NCBI GenBank assembly: GCA_041484195.1
Contig: JBGPHC010000031.1
Location: 1 to 45,115 of the forward strand
Length of the DNA stretch: 45,115 nucleotides
Origin: PSRI01 sp041484195
GTDB lineage: Bacteria; Bacteroidota; Bacteroidia; Chitinophagales; Chitinophagaceae
Direction of reading: 5' to 3'
Shown: one piece after another, positions 8,223 to 16,984 of the stretch
How the letters are laid out: each line of letters begins with the position of its first letter
Numbering within the stretch: the first letter of the stretch is position 1
Notes under the pieces: generated by a model
Seen by the model: the letters and a program-made list of their open reading frames with translations, nothing else
Database searches by the model: none
What the model was told of the DNA's origin: nothing
Program-made: the position numbers and the translations under genes

Positions 8223-9398
8223 TTAATGTTCCGTTTTTGTAGGAAGGTCTTGCGCTCCAATCAATTGCTGATAAATCTGAAGCTGGCCCTGCCAGATTTT
8301 TTCCCGTTGAAAATTTTCACTCACAAATTTCCTCCCATTTCCCCGGTAGAAATTTCCCTGTTCTTCATTCCTGATCATTTTTTCGATGACTGAGACCAGG
8401 TCCTCAATATCTCCTGAGTGGAATAACTCTCCATTGTATCCAGGCTTGAGGGAATCCCTACATCCGGGAATGTCGGGAGCTATCACCGGCACTTCCATCG
8501 CCGCAGCCTCTATCAGAACATTTCCGAATCCTTCCCTGAATGATGAAAGTAGCAGGAAATCCATCAGGCAATAAACGGGCGCTATATCAAGCAATTTTCC
8601 GAGATAGAATACATGATCGTCTTCATACAACTGGTGCCATGTTTTCCTGGAAAACGGGTCCCCGCGTTCAATGGGACCGGCAATCAGGAGTCGGATAAGT
8701 GGATAATCTTTTTTCAGTCGATTGAAGGCGGCGAAGAGCAGGTCAATCCCTTTATCTTTTGACAACCGCCCTACAAAACCCATGATCATTTCATTTCCTG
8801 CCAGTTTCAGGTCATGCTGCAATTTTTTTGCACTGGCAATTGTCTCAGGGTTGCGGGAAAAATATTCCAGGTCAATGCCATTGCTGCTCCCTTTTTCGAT
8901 CACGATCCCTTTGGCAGGTCTGAGTATTTTCCTTCGAATAGCATGTTCTTTCAGGGAAGGACTCACCACGATCACCTTTTTGGCTATCCTGCAGGATATC
9001 TTTTCAGTGAGGGTGATCAACCACTCCGCGAAGCCTGATTTCGTATCCGATAAGAGGCCATGAAGAGTAAAAATCCGGTTTGGGATGCGGGTCAGCCAGC
9101 AGGCCAACATGATCAGAAAACCGGACTTGGGGTTCCCGGCATTGACCAGCTCGGGTTTTTCAGTCCGGATGATGCGGATGATGCGGATAAGATTCATCAA
9201 ATCGTTGAACGGCGAAATCCTTTTGGTAAAATTGATATTGTAAAGCCTGGCATTTTCCAGTTTGGCGAGTAAACTGATTTCTTCGCCCGGTCCGCTGATC
9301 AGGATCACCTCAAATCCTTTTTTCACGAGGAAATTGACCTGGCCCTTCAAAAAATTGGCGCAAAATGAACTGGAGACACCTAAGATTATTTTAGCCAT
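8223..9398 (-). CDS. Glycosyltransferase family 4 (GT-B fold)
   Basis: A 391-residue retaining GT-B glycosyltransferase. The N-terminal domain resembles the Glyco_trans_4-like fold (start MAKIILGVSSSFCANFLKGQ), and HGLLSD lies near 114. The C-terminal Glycos_transf_1 domain begins about residue 205 (GFVGRLSKDKGIDLLF) and carries the EX7E region REGFGNVLIEAAAMEVPVIA. No transmembrane segment or signal peptide, so it acts at the cytoplasmic face of the inner membrane on a lipid-linked glycan. The exact sugar and acceptor cannot be read from sequence. It is divergent from a polytopic membrane protein, a pairing that suggests surface polysaccharide or lipid glycosylation. Confidence 0.85.
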   Translation of the reverse strand: MAKIILGVSSSFCANFLKGQVNFLVKKGFEVILISGPGEEISLLAKLENARLYNINFTKRISPFNDLMNLIRIIRIIRTEKPELVNAGNPKSGFLIMLACWLTRIPNRIFTLHGLLSDTKSGFAEWLITLTEKISCRIAKKVIVVSPSLKEHAIRRKILRPAKGIVIEKGSSNGIDLEYFSRNPETIASAKKLQHDLKLAGNEMIMGFVGRLSKDKGIDLLFAAFNRLKKDYPLIRLLIAGPIERGDPFSRKTWHQLYEDDHVFYLGKLLDIAPVYCLMDFLLLSSFREGFGNVLIEAAAMEVPVIAPDIPGCRDSLKPGYNGELFHSGDIEDLVSVIEKMIRNEEQGNFYRGNGRKFVSENFQREKIWQGQLQIYQQLIGAQDLPTKTEH

Positions 9399-9411
9399 AA
9401 CTAAGTAGTTA

Positions 9412-9439
9412 TAAAAATAACGGATGCTTTCAACAACAA
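9412..9439 (-). promoter_or_regulatory. Candidate promoter of the glycosyltransferase gene
   Basis: On the minus strand TTG (9439-9437), 17 nt, then TATTTTTA (9419-9412), one base off TAnnTTTG, close upstream of the ATG at 9398. Confidence 0.4.
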
Positions 9440-9564
9440 AAAAATTAATAAGAGGATAGAGGAAATAAATACTTGGACGCAGCGGCTTGGCTAAATATTA
9501 TATCTTGTATTGATTTTATTTGATTGCCGGCTTGGATCAAATCCTGTATTAAAACTTTGAGAAC

Positions 9565-10845
9565 TTGAACTTTTTATCCGCCTCATTATTGGGACTGCTT
9601 TGGCTGCTTGTTATTTCCTGGGTCATTCTCCGGATCAATAAAAGGTTTTCCAGACCTCTGCCGGCAAGCTGGTTACTTATCGCCTTTGTCAGCAAGGTAG
9701 TGGCTGGTATCTCCTATGGCTACCTGATGCAGAAAATGTATCCTAATAATGATACCTGGATATATTTTTCAGAGTCCCTTCGCGAATACCAGACACTTAT
9801 TCATGACCCGCTTTCATTCTTTAGATCCGCAATGCCTTCCATAGATCATTTCACTGTTCCGGATTTCTTTTCCAGTGAAGGCGCAAATTGGAAAAATGCA
9901 GGCGATCGCCTGGTGATAAAACTATTGGCATTGTGTAACCTGTTCAGTGCAGGCAATTATTATGTTGATGTGACCTTATTCAATATTTTTTCTTTCGCGG
10001 GCCTGTATTTGATCTGGCAGGTCACAGGGAGAATTCTCCGGGGCAACCCATTATTCCAATTCCTGGTTCTGTTCTTTTTCCCTGGATTCCTGTTTTGGGG
10101 CAGCGGCATTCACAAAGATGGTCTCATCATTTGCTGTATCGGGTTGATAATATATGCCATCAGGAAGCTGATGGTTTTGGGGCCGGCCTGGAAATGGCGC
10201 CTGGTGGGCTTGATGGCTTTTTTCGTCCTCTTCCTGTTGCGAAATGCGGTAATCATCCTTTTATTGCCGGCGATTCTTGCCTGGTGGCTCGCGGAGCGGA
10301 AAAAGGAAAAATCCTTCCAGATTTTTTGCATCGTCTTTGCGTCCACTCTCATCCTGTTTTTTTTGAGCGCCTGGCTGCCCGATAAATTTAATTTACCCCT
10401 GCGCATGGCGCAAAGGCAGCATGCATTCCTTCAACTTTCGGGCAACTCAGAACTGCCTCTGAAAACACTTCAGCCAAATGCCGGAAGCTATATTTCAGTT
10501 TTCCCCCGGGCCCTCAACCATTCATTTCTCAGGCCCTATCCCACTGAACTGAAGAATCCATTGTATTGGTTTGCTTTCATGGAAATGGTAGTTCTTTTTG
10601 TAATTGTTTTTCTATACTTTGCTTCGAAACCGAAGAATTGGAAGAAATTGATTGACGAACCTTATAGTCTCTTCCTTCTTTTTTTTTCAATCAGTTCCTG
10701 CATATTGATTGGGTACATTGTTCCCTTTACGGGTGCTATTGTGAGATATAAGGCCATGTATGAAATATTGTTGTTGTTGCCCCTTGTGACCGGGTTGCGT
10801 TTCAGGAAGCTAAGCGCTGCGGAGCATAATGATGGAAAGGGTTAA
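9565..10845 (+). CDS. Polytopic inner-membrane protein of unknown function
   Basis: A 426-residue protein with about ten hydrophobic segments, the first two at about 8-24 and 34-54, and a soluble loop around 58-110 that contains NNDTWIYFSES. A conserved-looking FWGSGIHKDG sits between two membrane segments near residue 175, and RYKAMYE precedes the last segment. The architecture recalls polyprenyl-linked glycosyltransferases or O-antigen polymerase-like proteins, but I cannot assign it to a named family. The start is TTG (no in-frame ATG upstream); it gives a membrane-type N-terminus directly. Divergent neighbour is a glycosyltransferase, which supports, but does not prove, a surface glycan role. 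Confidence 0.65.
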   Translation: MNFLSASLLGLLWLLVISWVILRINKRFSRPLPASWLLIAFVSKVVAGISYGYLMQKMYPNNDTWIYFSESLREYQTLIHDPLSFFRSAMPSIDHFTVPDFFSSEGANWKNAGDRLVIKLLALCNLFSAGNYYVDVTLFNIFSFAGLYLIWQVTGRILRGNPLFQFLVLFFFPGFLFWGSGIHKDGLIICCIGLIIYAIRKLMVLGPAWKWRLVGLMAFFVLFLLRNAVIILLLPAILAWWLAERKKEKSFQIFCIVFASTLILFFLSAWLPDKFNLPLRMAQRQHAFLQLSGNSELPLKTLQPNAGSYISVFPRALNHSFLRPYPTELKNPLYWFAFMEMVVLFVIVFLYFASKPKNWKKLIDEPYSLFLLFFSISSCILIGYIVPFTGAIVRYKAMYEILLLLPLVTGLRFRKLSAAEHNDGKG

Positions 10846-10940
10846 GCCAGGTTACATTTATATTAATAATAAATATAATATTAACTACTCCATTGTATTT
10901 TGAATATTTTCCACATAATCTGGAAAATAAACTATCTATT

Positions 10941-10973
10941 TTTGCCTGCAAATCCAGAAAAACGATATTTTTG
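10941..10973 (+). promoter_or_regulatory. Promoter of the glutamine synthetase gene
   Basis: TTTG (10941-10944), a 21-nt spacer and an exact TATTTTTG (10966-10973). The upstream TTTG is itself the end of a second TATTTTTG (10937-10944), so two overlapping start signals may exist. The leader is about 45-50 nt. Confidence 0.6.
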
Positions 10974-11025
10974 GGTCTTTCCGAATAATTCTAAACCAGA
11001 TCATACACATTACAAAATCTAATCA

Positions 11026-13221
11026 ATGGAATCATTGCGTTTTAAAGCCATCGACAAACTTGCAGCAAGCAACAGGGATGTCAAAGTAGGTGGTTCGTCA
11101 AAAGTGACCGCCATATTTGGTCAGAATGTCTTCACCCTAAAAGTTGCCCGTGAATACCTGAGCGATGAAGCATATAAGAGCCTTCAGGCATCGGTAAAGT
11201 CGGGCAAAAAAATTGACAGGTCAATGGGGAATCAGATTGCGGCAGGTCTTCTGCACTGGGCCGAATCAAAGGGCGTTACCCATTTTACCCATTGGTTTCA
11301 ACCTCTCACAGGTACCACGGCCGAAAAGCATGATTCTTTCTTTACCATCAAGAGTGATGGCACCGCCATTGAGGAATTTGATGGCGCCGCGCTGATACAA
11401 CAGGAGCCGGATGCATCTTCATTTCCTTCCGGCGGATTGAGAGCCACTTTCGAAGCACGCGGCTATACTGCATGGGACCCAACCTCTCCGATCTTCATCA
11501 TGGAAATTGGCCAGGGAAGAACCCTTTGCATTCCTACCATATTTGTTTCCTATACGGGCGAATCGCTCGATGCCAAAACCCCTTTATTGCGCTCCCTGGA
11601 GGCATTGAATAAGGCGGCGGTTGAAGTATGCAATTATTTTGATAAGAATGTCACCAAGGTGACGGCTACCCTGGGATGGGAGCAGGAATATTTTGTGGTG
11701 GATGCCGGTCTGGCCAGTGCCCGTCCCGACCTCGTAATGAGCGGACGCACCGTATTTGGTCATACACCCGCCAAAGGTCAGCAATTGGAAGACCATTATT
11801 TCGGCTCCATACCGGAAAGAGTATATGCTTTCATGAGAGATTATGAAGAAGAATGTTATAAGCTCGGAATCCCGCTCAGGACCCGTCACAATGAAGTGGC
11901 TCCCGCTCAGTTTGAGTGCGCCCCCCTTTATGAAGAAGTGAACCTGGCCGTGGATCATAATCTCCTGATGATGGATGTGATGACCCGGGTAGCCAAGACT
12001 CATAACCTGGCCGTACTGCTTCATGAAAAACCATTTGCGGGCATCAACGGAAATGGCAAACACAATAACTGGAGTATGGCTACGGATACCGGCGTGAACC
12101 TCCTGGCCCCTGGTAAAACACCCAAGACCAACCTGATGTTTCTGACCTTCTTCGTAAATGTGATTAAAGCCGTAGATGATTACGCTGATCTGCTGAGGGC
12201 ATCCATAGCTTCTGCAGGTAATGATTACCGTTTGGGAGCCAACGAAGCCCCTCCCGCTATCATTTCCGTGTTTATAGGAAAATTCCTGAACGAAGTGCTC
12301 AACGAGATCAAGACAAGGGTTGGCGACAAATTCACCGAGCAGGATGAAATATTATTGAAACTGGACATTCACAAGAATATACCGGAATTGTTGCTGGACA
12401 ACACCGACCGTAACCGCACTTCACCTTTTGCATTTACAGGGAATAAATTTGAATTCCGCGCGGTGGGCTCCACGGCCAACTGTTCCATTCCCATGACCAC
12501 TCTTAACGCAATCATGGCCCACACCCTGACCGAGTTTAAGAAGGAAGTGGACTCACTGATAGAAGGCGGAGAAAAAAAGGAAATCGCGATCATGCATGTG
12601 ATCCGTGAATACATAGTTAGCAGCGACAAGGTTTTGTTTGAAGGCAATAACTACAGCGAGGAATGGCATCATGAGGCCGAACGTCGCGGCTTGCCCAATA
12701 TCAAGACAACACCGCTGGCTCTGGATTCCATGATCACCGAAAAAGCCAAGAGGCTATTCCAGGATCTCTCTATCTACAACCATTCCGAACTGGAAGCCCG
12801 CCATGAAATTGAACTTGAAAAATATGTCAAGAAAGTGCAGATCGAGAGCCGCATCATGGGTGAACTCTGCACGAGCACCATTTTGCCCAGCTCTATCAAA
12901 TACCAAAACGTGCTGATCAACAATATTAAAGGACTGAAGGATTTGGGGCTTCCAAAATCCGCTTATGAAAATCAAATGCTGATCCTCGAAAAAATCTCGG
13001 AACATATCAGCAAGGTTTCATTGCTGGTTGGAAAGATGATTGAAGCGCGCAAGATTTGCAATAATATCACCGAATCACGCACCAGGGCCATTGCCTATCA
13101 GAGCCAGGTAAAAGATTCCTTCTTCGACCAGATCAGGTACCATGTTGATAAACTGGAACTCCTGGTAGACGACCAGTTCTGGCTCCTTCCCAAATACCGT
13201 GAAATTCTATTCCTGAGATAA
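11026..13221 (+). CDS. glnN: Glutamine synthetase type III
   Basis: ATP-dependent amidation of glutamate by ammonia, the main nitrogen entry point. The 731-residue length and overall pattern identify the GSIII family, common in Bacteroidota, rather than the ~470-residue GSI. Visible features: FTHWFQPLTG near 90, the GSIII-type stretch GWEQEYFVVD (about 220), the catalytic/ATP block NGNGKHNNWS (about 345), and FRAVGSTANCSIP (about 485). A C-terminal helical extension (about 590-700) follows. It is monocistronic, with its own promoter and a strong terminator. No PII or ammonium transporter gene lies beside it. Confidence 0.97.
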   Translation: MESLRFKAIDKLAASNRDVKVGGSSKVTAIFGQNVFTLKVAREYLSDEAYKSLQASVKSGKKIDRSMGNQIAAGLLHWAESKGVTHFTHWFQPLTGTTAEKHDSFFTIKSDGTAIEEFDGAALIQQEPDASSFPSGGLRATFEARGYTAWDPTSPIFIMEIGQGRTLCIPTIFVSYTGESLDAKTPLLRSLEALNKAAVEVCNYFDKNVTKVTATLGWEQEYFVVDAGLASARPDLVMSGRTVFGHTPAKGQQLEDHYFGSIPERVYAFMRDYEEECYKLGIPLRTRHNEVAPAQFECAPLYEEVNLAVDHNLLMMDVMTRVAKTHNLAVLLHEKPFAGINGNGKHNNWSMATDTGVNLLAPGKTPKTNLMFLTFFVNVIKAVDDYADLLRASIASAGNDYRLGANEAPPAIISVFIGKFLNEVLNEIKTRVGDKFTEQDEILLKLDIHKNIPELLLDNTDRNRTSPFAFTGNKFEFRAVGSTANCSIPMTTLNAIMAHTLTEFKKEVDSLIEGGEKKEIAIMHVIREYIVSSDKVLFEGNNYSEEWHHEAERRGLPNIKTTPLALDSMITEKAKRLFQDLSIYNHSELEARHEIELEKYVKKVQIESRIMGELCTSTILPSSIKYQNVLINNIKGLKDLGLPKSAYENQMLILEKISEHISKVSLLVGKMIEARKICNNITESRTRAIAYQSQVKDSFFDQIRYHVDKLELLVDDQFWLLPKYREILFLR

Positions 13222-13246
13222 TTTTACAGTTGCCTGTTCAAATTAC

Positions 13247-13278
13247 AAGCCCCGCTATTCCAGGCGGGGTTTTGTTTT
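13247..13278 (+). terminator. Intrinsic terminator after glnN
   Basis: CCCCGC (13250-13255) pairs with GCGGGG (13264-13269), followed by TTTTGTTTT. Confidence 0.9.
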
Positions 13279-13362
13279 ACCAGCGTTGGGGATACGGAAA
13301 AAAAATATCCGAACGGGGAGTTCAGGCTAATGACTTAGACGGCATGAATGTGTTGAATGGGT

Positions 13363-14700
13363 CTAGACCATCTTAAAAGTTTCCAGGAATTTGGTGGTGA
13401 AATTCCCTTTCCGGAAGTCTTCATTTCGCATCAACTGCTGATGGAATGGTATCGTAGTTTTAATGCCTTCAATAACGTATTCGCTCAGGGCACGGCTCAT
13501 AGTGCTGATCGCTTCTTCCCTGGTACGCGCCACCGCAATAATTTTCGCGATCATGGAATCGTAATAAGGAGGAATCACATAACCCGCGTAAGTATGGGAA
13601 TCAATTCGCACCCCATGGCCTCCGGGTTGGTGCAAGACGGTTATTTTTCCGGGAGAAGGGCGAAAATCATTGTAAGGATCTTCAGCGTTAATGCGACATT
13701 CAATGGCATGCATTTCCGGATAGTAATTGCGACCCGAGATGGATTCCCCAGCTGCGATCTTGATCTGTTCTTTGATCAGGTCAAAATTGGTGACCTCTTC
13801 TGTCACGCAGTGCTCAACCTGGATACGGGTATTCATCTCCATAAAATAGAAATTCCGGTGTTTGTCAACTAGGAATTCCACCGTTCCAACGCTTTCATAA
13901 TTGATTGCCGATGCGGCCGCAACCGCTGCGTCTCCCATTCTTTCCCTCAATTCCGGCGTCATGAAAGGAGATGGAGATTCTTCCACCAGCTTTTGGTGCC
14001 TCCGTTGAATGGAACAATCCCTTTCACTAAGATGGCACACCTTGCCATAACGGTCACCTGCTATCTGGATCTCAATATGGTGCGGTTCTTCAACATATTT
14101 TTCCATGTAAATGCCGTCGTTCTTGAAGGAAGCGCCCGCCTCAATCTTTGCGGTACTGAATGCCTTGTCCAACTCGTCTTCTTCCCAGACCACACGCATT
14201 CCCTTGCCTCCCCCGCCCGCCGTGGCTTTCAAGATCACAGGATACCCGATTTCCTTGGCCAGGCCCTTAGCTTCATCCAAACTTTCAAGCAGATTTTTTC
14301 CGCCGGGAACAACAGGCACTCCCGCCTTGATCATGGTATCCTTGGCCGTGATTTTGTCACCCATGGAATTGATCATTTCCGGCGTGGGTCCAATAAATTT
14401 GATCCCATGTTCACCGCATATCTGCGCAAACCTCGAATTTTCAGCAAGAAATCCGTAACCGGGGTGTATGGCATCCGCATTAGTTATTTCCGCGGCAGCC
14501 ATCAGGTGGGGGATATTCAAATAAGAGTCGCTGCTCTGGGGCCTGCCAATGCACACGGCTTCATCGGCAAAGCGTACATGTAGACTGTCTTTATCGGCAG
14601 TGGAATAAACGGCAACAGTCTTAATTCCCATATCCTTGCAGGTGCGTATCACACGCAACGCTATCTCTCCTCTATTGGCAATTAGTATTTTCTTAAACAT
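13363..14700 (-). CDS. accC: Acetyl-CoA carboxylase, biotin carboxylase subunit
   Basis: Carboxylates the biotin on AccB using ATP and bicarbonate, the first half-reaction of acetyl-CoA carboxylase. 445 residues, the normal length for AccC. The N-terminal domain opens with FKKILIANRGEIALRVIRT. The ATP-grasp domain has the glycine-rich loop TAGGGGKGMRVV (about 161-172), ERDCSIQRRHQKLVEE, and the metal-binding EMNTRIQVEHCVTE. It follows accB with an 89-nt gap and is probably in the efp-accB-accC transcript. The carboxyltransferase genes accA and accD are not in the window. Confidence 0.97.
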   Translation of the reverse strand: MFKKILIANRGEIALRVIRTCKDMGIKTVAVYSTADKDSLHVRFADEAVCIGRPQSSDSYLNIPHLMAAAEITNADAIHPGYGFLAENSRFAQICGEHGIKFIGPTPEMINSMGDKITAKDTMIKAGVPVVPGGKNLLESLDEAKGLAKEIGYPVILKATAGGGGKGMRVVWEEDELDKAFSTAKIEAGASFKNDGIYMEKYVEEPHHIEIQIAGDRYGKVCHLSERDCSIQRRHQKLVEESPSPFMTPELRERMGDAAVAAASAINYESVGTVEFLVDKHRNFYFMEMNTRIQVEHCVTEEVTNFDLIKEQIKIAAGESISGRNYYPEMHAIECRINAEDPYNDFRPSPGKITVLHQPGGHGVRIDSHTYAGYVIPPYYDSMIAKIIAVARTREEAISTMSRALSEYVIEGIKTTIPFHQQLMRNEDFRKGNFTTKFLETFKMV

Positions 14701-14789
14701 TTATCGGGTTTAACTGTGCCCGGATATGCGAAAAAACAGATCCAATTCCCCGCAATTGCTGGTCGCATATTCCCGCACATGCTCTTTCA

Positions 14790-15275
14790 TTAAACTGGTT
14801 CAACGAGGAAAAGTGGCTGATCGTATTCCACGGGGCTGGCATCTTCAACCAATATTTTTACTATCCTTCCCTTTACTTCGCTCTCAATTTCGTTGAAGAG
14901 CTTCATGGCTTCGATGATACAAACGACGGAACCCGGAACCACTTCATCTCCTACCTCCACAAACAGGGGCTTGTCGGGAGAGGGACGTCGGTAAAATGTA
15001 CCAATCATCGGGCTCTTTATGGTGAGTAAATTTTCTGCTTTGGTTTCTCCAACCGGTCTGGCTTTTTCAGAAACTTCACCATGTGCAGCGAGTGCAGGCG
15101 CTTGTACCTGGACCGGTCCATAGGCCTGAGCGGCCGCCGAACCTGATACAACCTGCGTTATATTTTCTTCTTTTTGCCTGATCTTTATTTTGAATTCTTT
15201 TTCTTCAATACATATTTCTCCGATGTTGGATTTGTTGATGATTTTGATCAACTCCTGAATTTGTTTGAAATCCAT
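14790..15275 (-). CDS. accB: Acetyl-CoA carboxylase biotin carboxyl carrier protein
   Basis: Carries the covalently bound biotin between the carboxylase and carboxyltransferase active sites. 161 residues. The N-terminal helical part (1-40) is followed by an Ala/Pro/Gln-rich linker (about 43-80) and the biotinyl domain (about 84-161), which has SPMIGTFYRRPSP (88-100) and the biotinylation motif EAMKLFNE with Lys125. The order efp-accB-accC on one strand is a widely conserved arrangement. A separate -7 element lies about 70 nt upstream, so accBC may also be transcribed independently of efp. Confidence 0.97.
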   Translation of the reverse strand: MDFKQIQELIKIINKSNIGEICIEEKEFKIKIRQKEENITQVVSGSAAAQAYGPVQVQAPALAAHGEVSEKARPVGETKAENLLTIKSPMIGTFYRRPSPDKPLFVEVGDEVVPGSVVCIIEAMKLFNEIESEVKGRIVKILVEDASPVEYDQPLFLVEPV

Positions 15276-15341
15276 GTGTAGTTAATTTAAGAATTTACTT
15301 GTCGCTGCCGGAAAAAGGATGGCTAAGATAGGAATTCAAGT

Positions 15342-15349
15342 CAAATATA
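15342..15349 (-). promoter_or_regulatory. -7 element TATATTTG upstream of accB
   Basis: Exact TAnnTTTG on the minus strand, about 70 nt from the accB start. No TTG with good spacing is seen. Confidence 0.45.
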
Positions 15350-15459
15350 ACCAAAAACAATATGGCGCTTTCACCTAACAATGCCAGAAAAAAAGGTTCG
15401 ATACCAGGCGTTTAACAATAGAGGAAGAGAAAGAAAAATTCAATCCTTCTGTATGAATC

Positions 15460-15500
15460 ATGGCAATGGAAGGGAACGGATTCCCTTGTTTAGTTGCCAT
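15460..15500 (-). other. Nested hairpin directly after efp
   Basis: An outer stem ATGGCAA/TTGCCAT (15460-15466/15494-15500) encloses an inner stem GGGAA/TTCCC (15472-15476/15481-15485). It begins 3 nt beyond the efp stop. On the minus strand, in the direction of efp, no T-run follows, so it is not a classic terminator for efp; it may be a 3'-end or intercistronic RNA structure. Confidence 0.45.
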
Positions 15501-15503
15501 TTT

Positions 15504-16067
15504 TTATTTGACCCTTTCCACGTATTCGCCGGTTTTCGCATTCACCCGAATCACTTCGCCCTCATTCACAAACAAGGGCACCATAACTGTGGCGCCGGTT
15601 TCAACCGTCGCTGGTTTTAGGGTACGGGTTGCCGTATCTCCCCTCACACCCGGTTCACTGTAAGTGACTTTTAAGACAATCTTGTCCGGCAATTCCACAC
15701 TCATTGGCTGGTCTGATTCCGTATTGATCAAAACTGATACTTCCTGTCCATCTTTCAGAAATTGGGGAGCATCCACCAGGCTCTCCTGCATGGCAATTTG
15801 CTCAAAGGTTTCATTATCCATGAAATTATATCCTGTATCGTCTTTGTACAGGAATTGAAATGCCTTTCTTTCAACCCTCACCGGGAAAATGGTATCACCC
15901 GAATTCCAGGTCTTTTCGATCGTGCGGCTATTATCCAAGCCCTTCAGTCTCGCCCAGACTTTTGCGGCGGCCCTGGCTGTCTTGTTCTCTCCGAACTCAA
16001 TCACCGTATAAAGGCTTCCTTCCAATTTCAGGATCATTCCTCTGGTGATATCTGCTGTACTTGCCAT
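15504..16067 (-). CDS. efp: Elongation factor P, variant loop
   Basis: Binds ribosomes between the P and E sites and relieves stalling at polyproline. 187 residues with the usual three beta-barrel domains; the C-terminal signature (TYSEPGVRGDTATRT, then a glycine-rich LFVNEGEVIRVN) is intact. The domain I loop is unusual: where most EF-Ps have KPGKG, with the modified Lys at the tip, this protein has NKTARAAAK (28-36). No PGKG motif is present, and the tip aligns with Ala or Arg32. The start is the Met of MASTAD at 16067; an in-frame ATG at 16094 lies inside the -7 element and is rejected. It is the first gene of efp-accB-accC. Confidence 0.95.
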   Translation of the reverse strand: MASTADITRGMILKLEGSLYTVIEFGENKTARAAAKVWARLKGLDNSRTIEKTWNSGDTIFPVRVERKAFQFLYKDDTGYNFMDNETFEQIAMQESLVDAPQFLKDGQEVSVLINTESDQPMSVELPDKIVLKVTYSEPGVRGDTATRTLKPATVETGATVMVPLFVNEGEVIRVNAKTGEYVERVK

Positions 16068-16091
16068 ATTAACAATTATTAAAAAGTGGCG

Positions 16092-16099
16092 CAAAGATA
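16092..16099 (-). promoter_or_regulatory. -7 element TATCTTTG of efp
   Basis: Exact consensus on the minus strand, with the conserved C following. It gives a leader of about 20 nt to the ATG at 16067 and decides the efp start. Confidence 0.6.
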
Positions 16100-16273
16100 A
16101 GAGTTAATTGAATTCTCCGGGACCTTGAATTACAGACGAAAGCATCCTGCCTTAGAATCAGGGGCCTGCACCTGAATTCATCCATAAATATTTGGGTCTG
16201 AAGCCCTGAGATTCATATCCATTTATCTTCTTGCCCTACCCGCCGTTGAAATCATACTCAGTCTATCTTAACA

Positions 16274-16301
16274 AGGGGTTTGGGAATTAGCCCCTATTTT
16301 T
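16274..16301 (+). promoter_or_regulatory. Hairpin plus T-run just before the thioredoxin-like gene
   Basis: AGGGG (16274-16278) pairs with CCCCT (16291-16295), followed by ATTTTT. It ends 15 nt before the ATG at 16316. It could be a weak terminator or a leader structure; the stem is only 5 bp. Confidence 0.3.
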
Positions 16302-16315
16302 ATGAAAAATATTTC

Positions 16316-16816
16316 ATGAAAAATATCTTCCTGATACTCGCATTTGGATTTGCTTCAAGTATTGCGAGAGCTCAGTCGGATAGCGTCAAACCCTTATTTG
16401 AACGATATCCCCTGCCTCAATTTTCCTTATTGCTCCCCGACAGCGTCAGCTATTTCAGTAAGAATGATCTTCCCAAAGATAAATATACCATCCTCATTTT
16501 GTTCAGTCCCGATTGCGAACATTGCCAGCATGAAACAGAACTCATAATCAAGAATATCGACAAGTTTGAGAAGGCCCATTTCGTCATGACCACAACTTTG
16601 CCGTTTGAAAAAATGAAGGAATTCTATGACAAATATAAACTGAAAGACTACCCTTCGATTACAATGGGCCGCGACACCCGGCATTTTTTTGGAGGTTATT
16701 TCAGTCCGGCCATCCATTCAGTGCCCTTCATTGCCATCTATGATGAGAATTATGTCCTTCGCAAAGTATTCGATGGCGGACAAAAAATGGAAGTGCTGCT
16801 TGCCGAATTGAAATGA
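16316..16816 (+). CDS. Exported thioredoxin-fold protein (CxxC)
   Basis: 166 residues with a signal peptide (MKNIFLILAFGFASSIARAQ) and a thioredoxin-like domain. The redox motif is Cys-Glu-His-Cys in FSPDCEHCQHE, about residues 62-65, after a TlpA/AhpC-like beta strand (KYTILILF). A cis-Pro candidate lies in HSVPFIAIYDE. It probably works in the periplasm as a thiol reductant or oxidoreductase; the partner is unknown. The start is the ATG at 16316, which gives the signal peptide at the very N-terminus; an upstream in-frame start at 16280 would place 12 residues before it. Confidence 0.8.
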   Translation: MKNIFLILAFGFASSIARAQSDSVKPLFERYPLPQFSLLLPDSVSYFSKNDLPKDKYTILILFSPDCEHCQHETELIIKNIDKFEKAHFVMTTTLPFEKMKEFYDKYKLKDYPSITMGRDTRHFFGGYFSPAIHSVPFIAIYDENYVLRKVFDGGQKMEVLLAELK

Positions 16817-16853
16817 ACCGCATCGATTCATCTTTTTCCTGCTTTTGAATTTT

Positions 16854-16908
16854 CCCCTATTATTTTCAATTCCAGGATGATTGGATAAGATCAAATTGAA
16901 AATGGGGG
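16854..16908. repeat. Long inverted repeat between convergent genes
   Basis: ATTTTCAATT (16862-16871) and AATTGAAAAT (16894-16903) are perfect 10-bp arms around a 22-nt loop, flanked by CCCC (16854-16857) and GGGG (16904-16907), which can extend the stem across a small internal loop. It lies between the ends of two convergent genes; no T-run follows on either strand. Confidence 0.55.
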
Positions 16909-16984
16909 AGGAAGGATTACTTGAATACTTGAGGACAGGTATTTTTGCTTTTATAACATATACTATAGCAGCTTAACCGTGAAA

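Noticed and set aside
16302..16330. Direct repeat ATGAAAAATAT at 16302 and 16316
   Set aside because: The first ATG meets a stop after five codons; it is a short chance or slippage duplication at the start of the thioredoxin-like gene.
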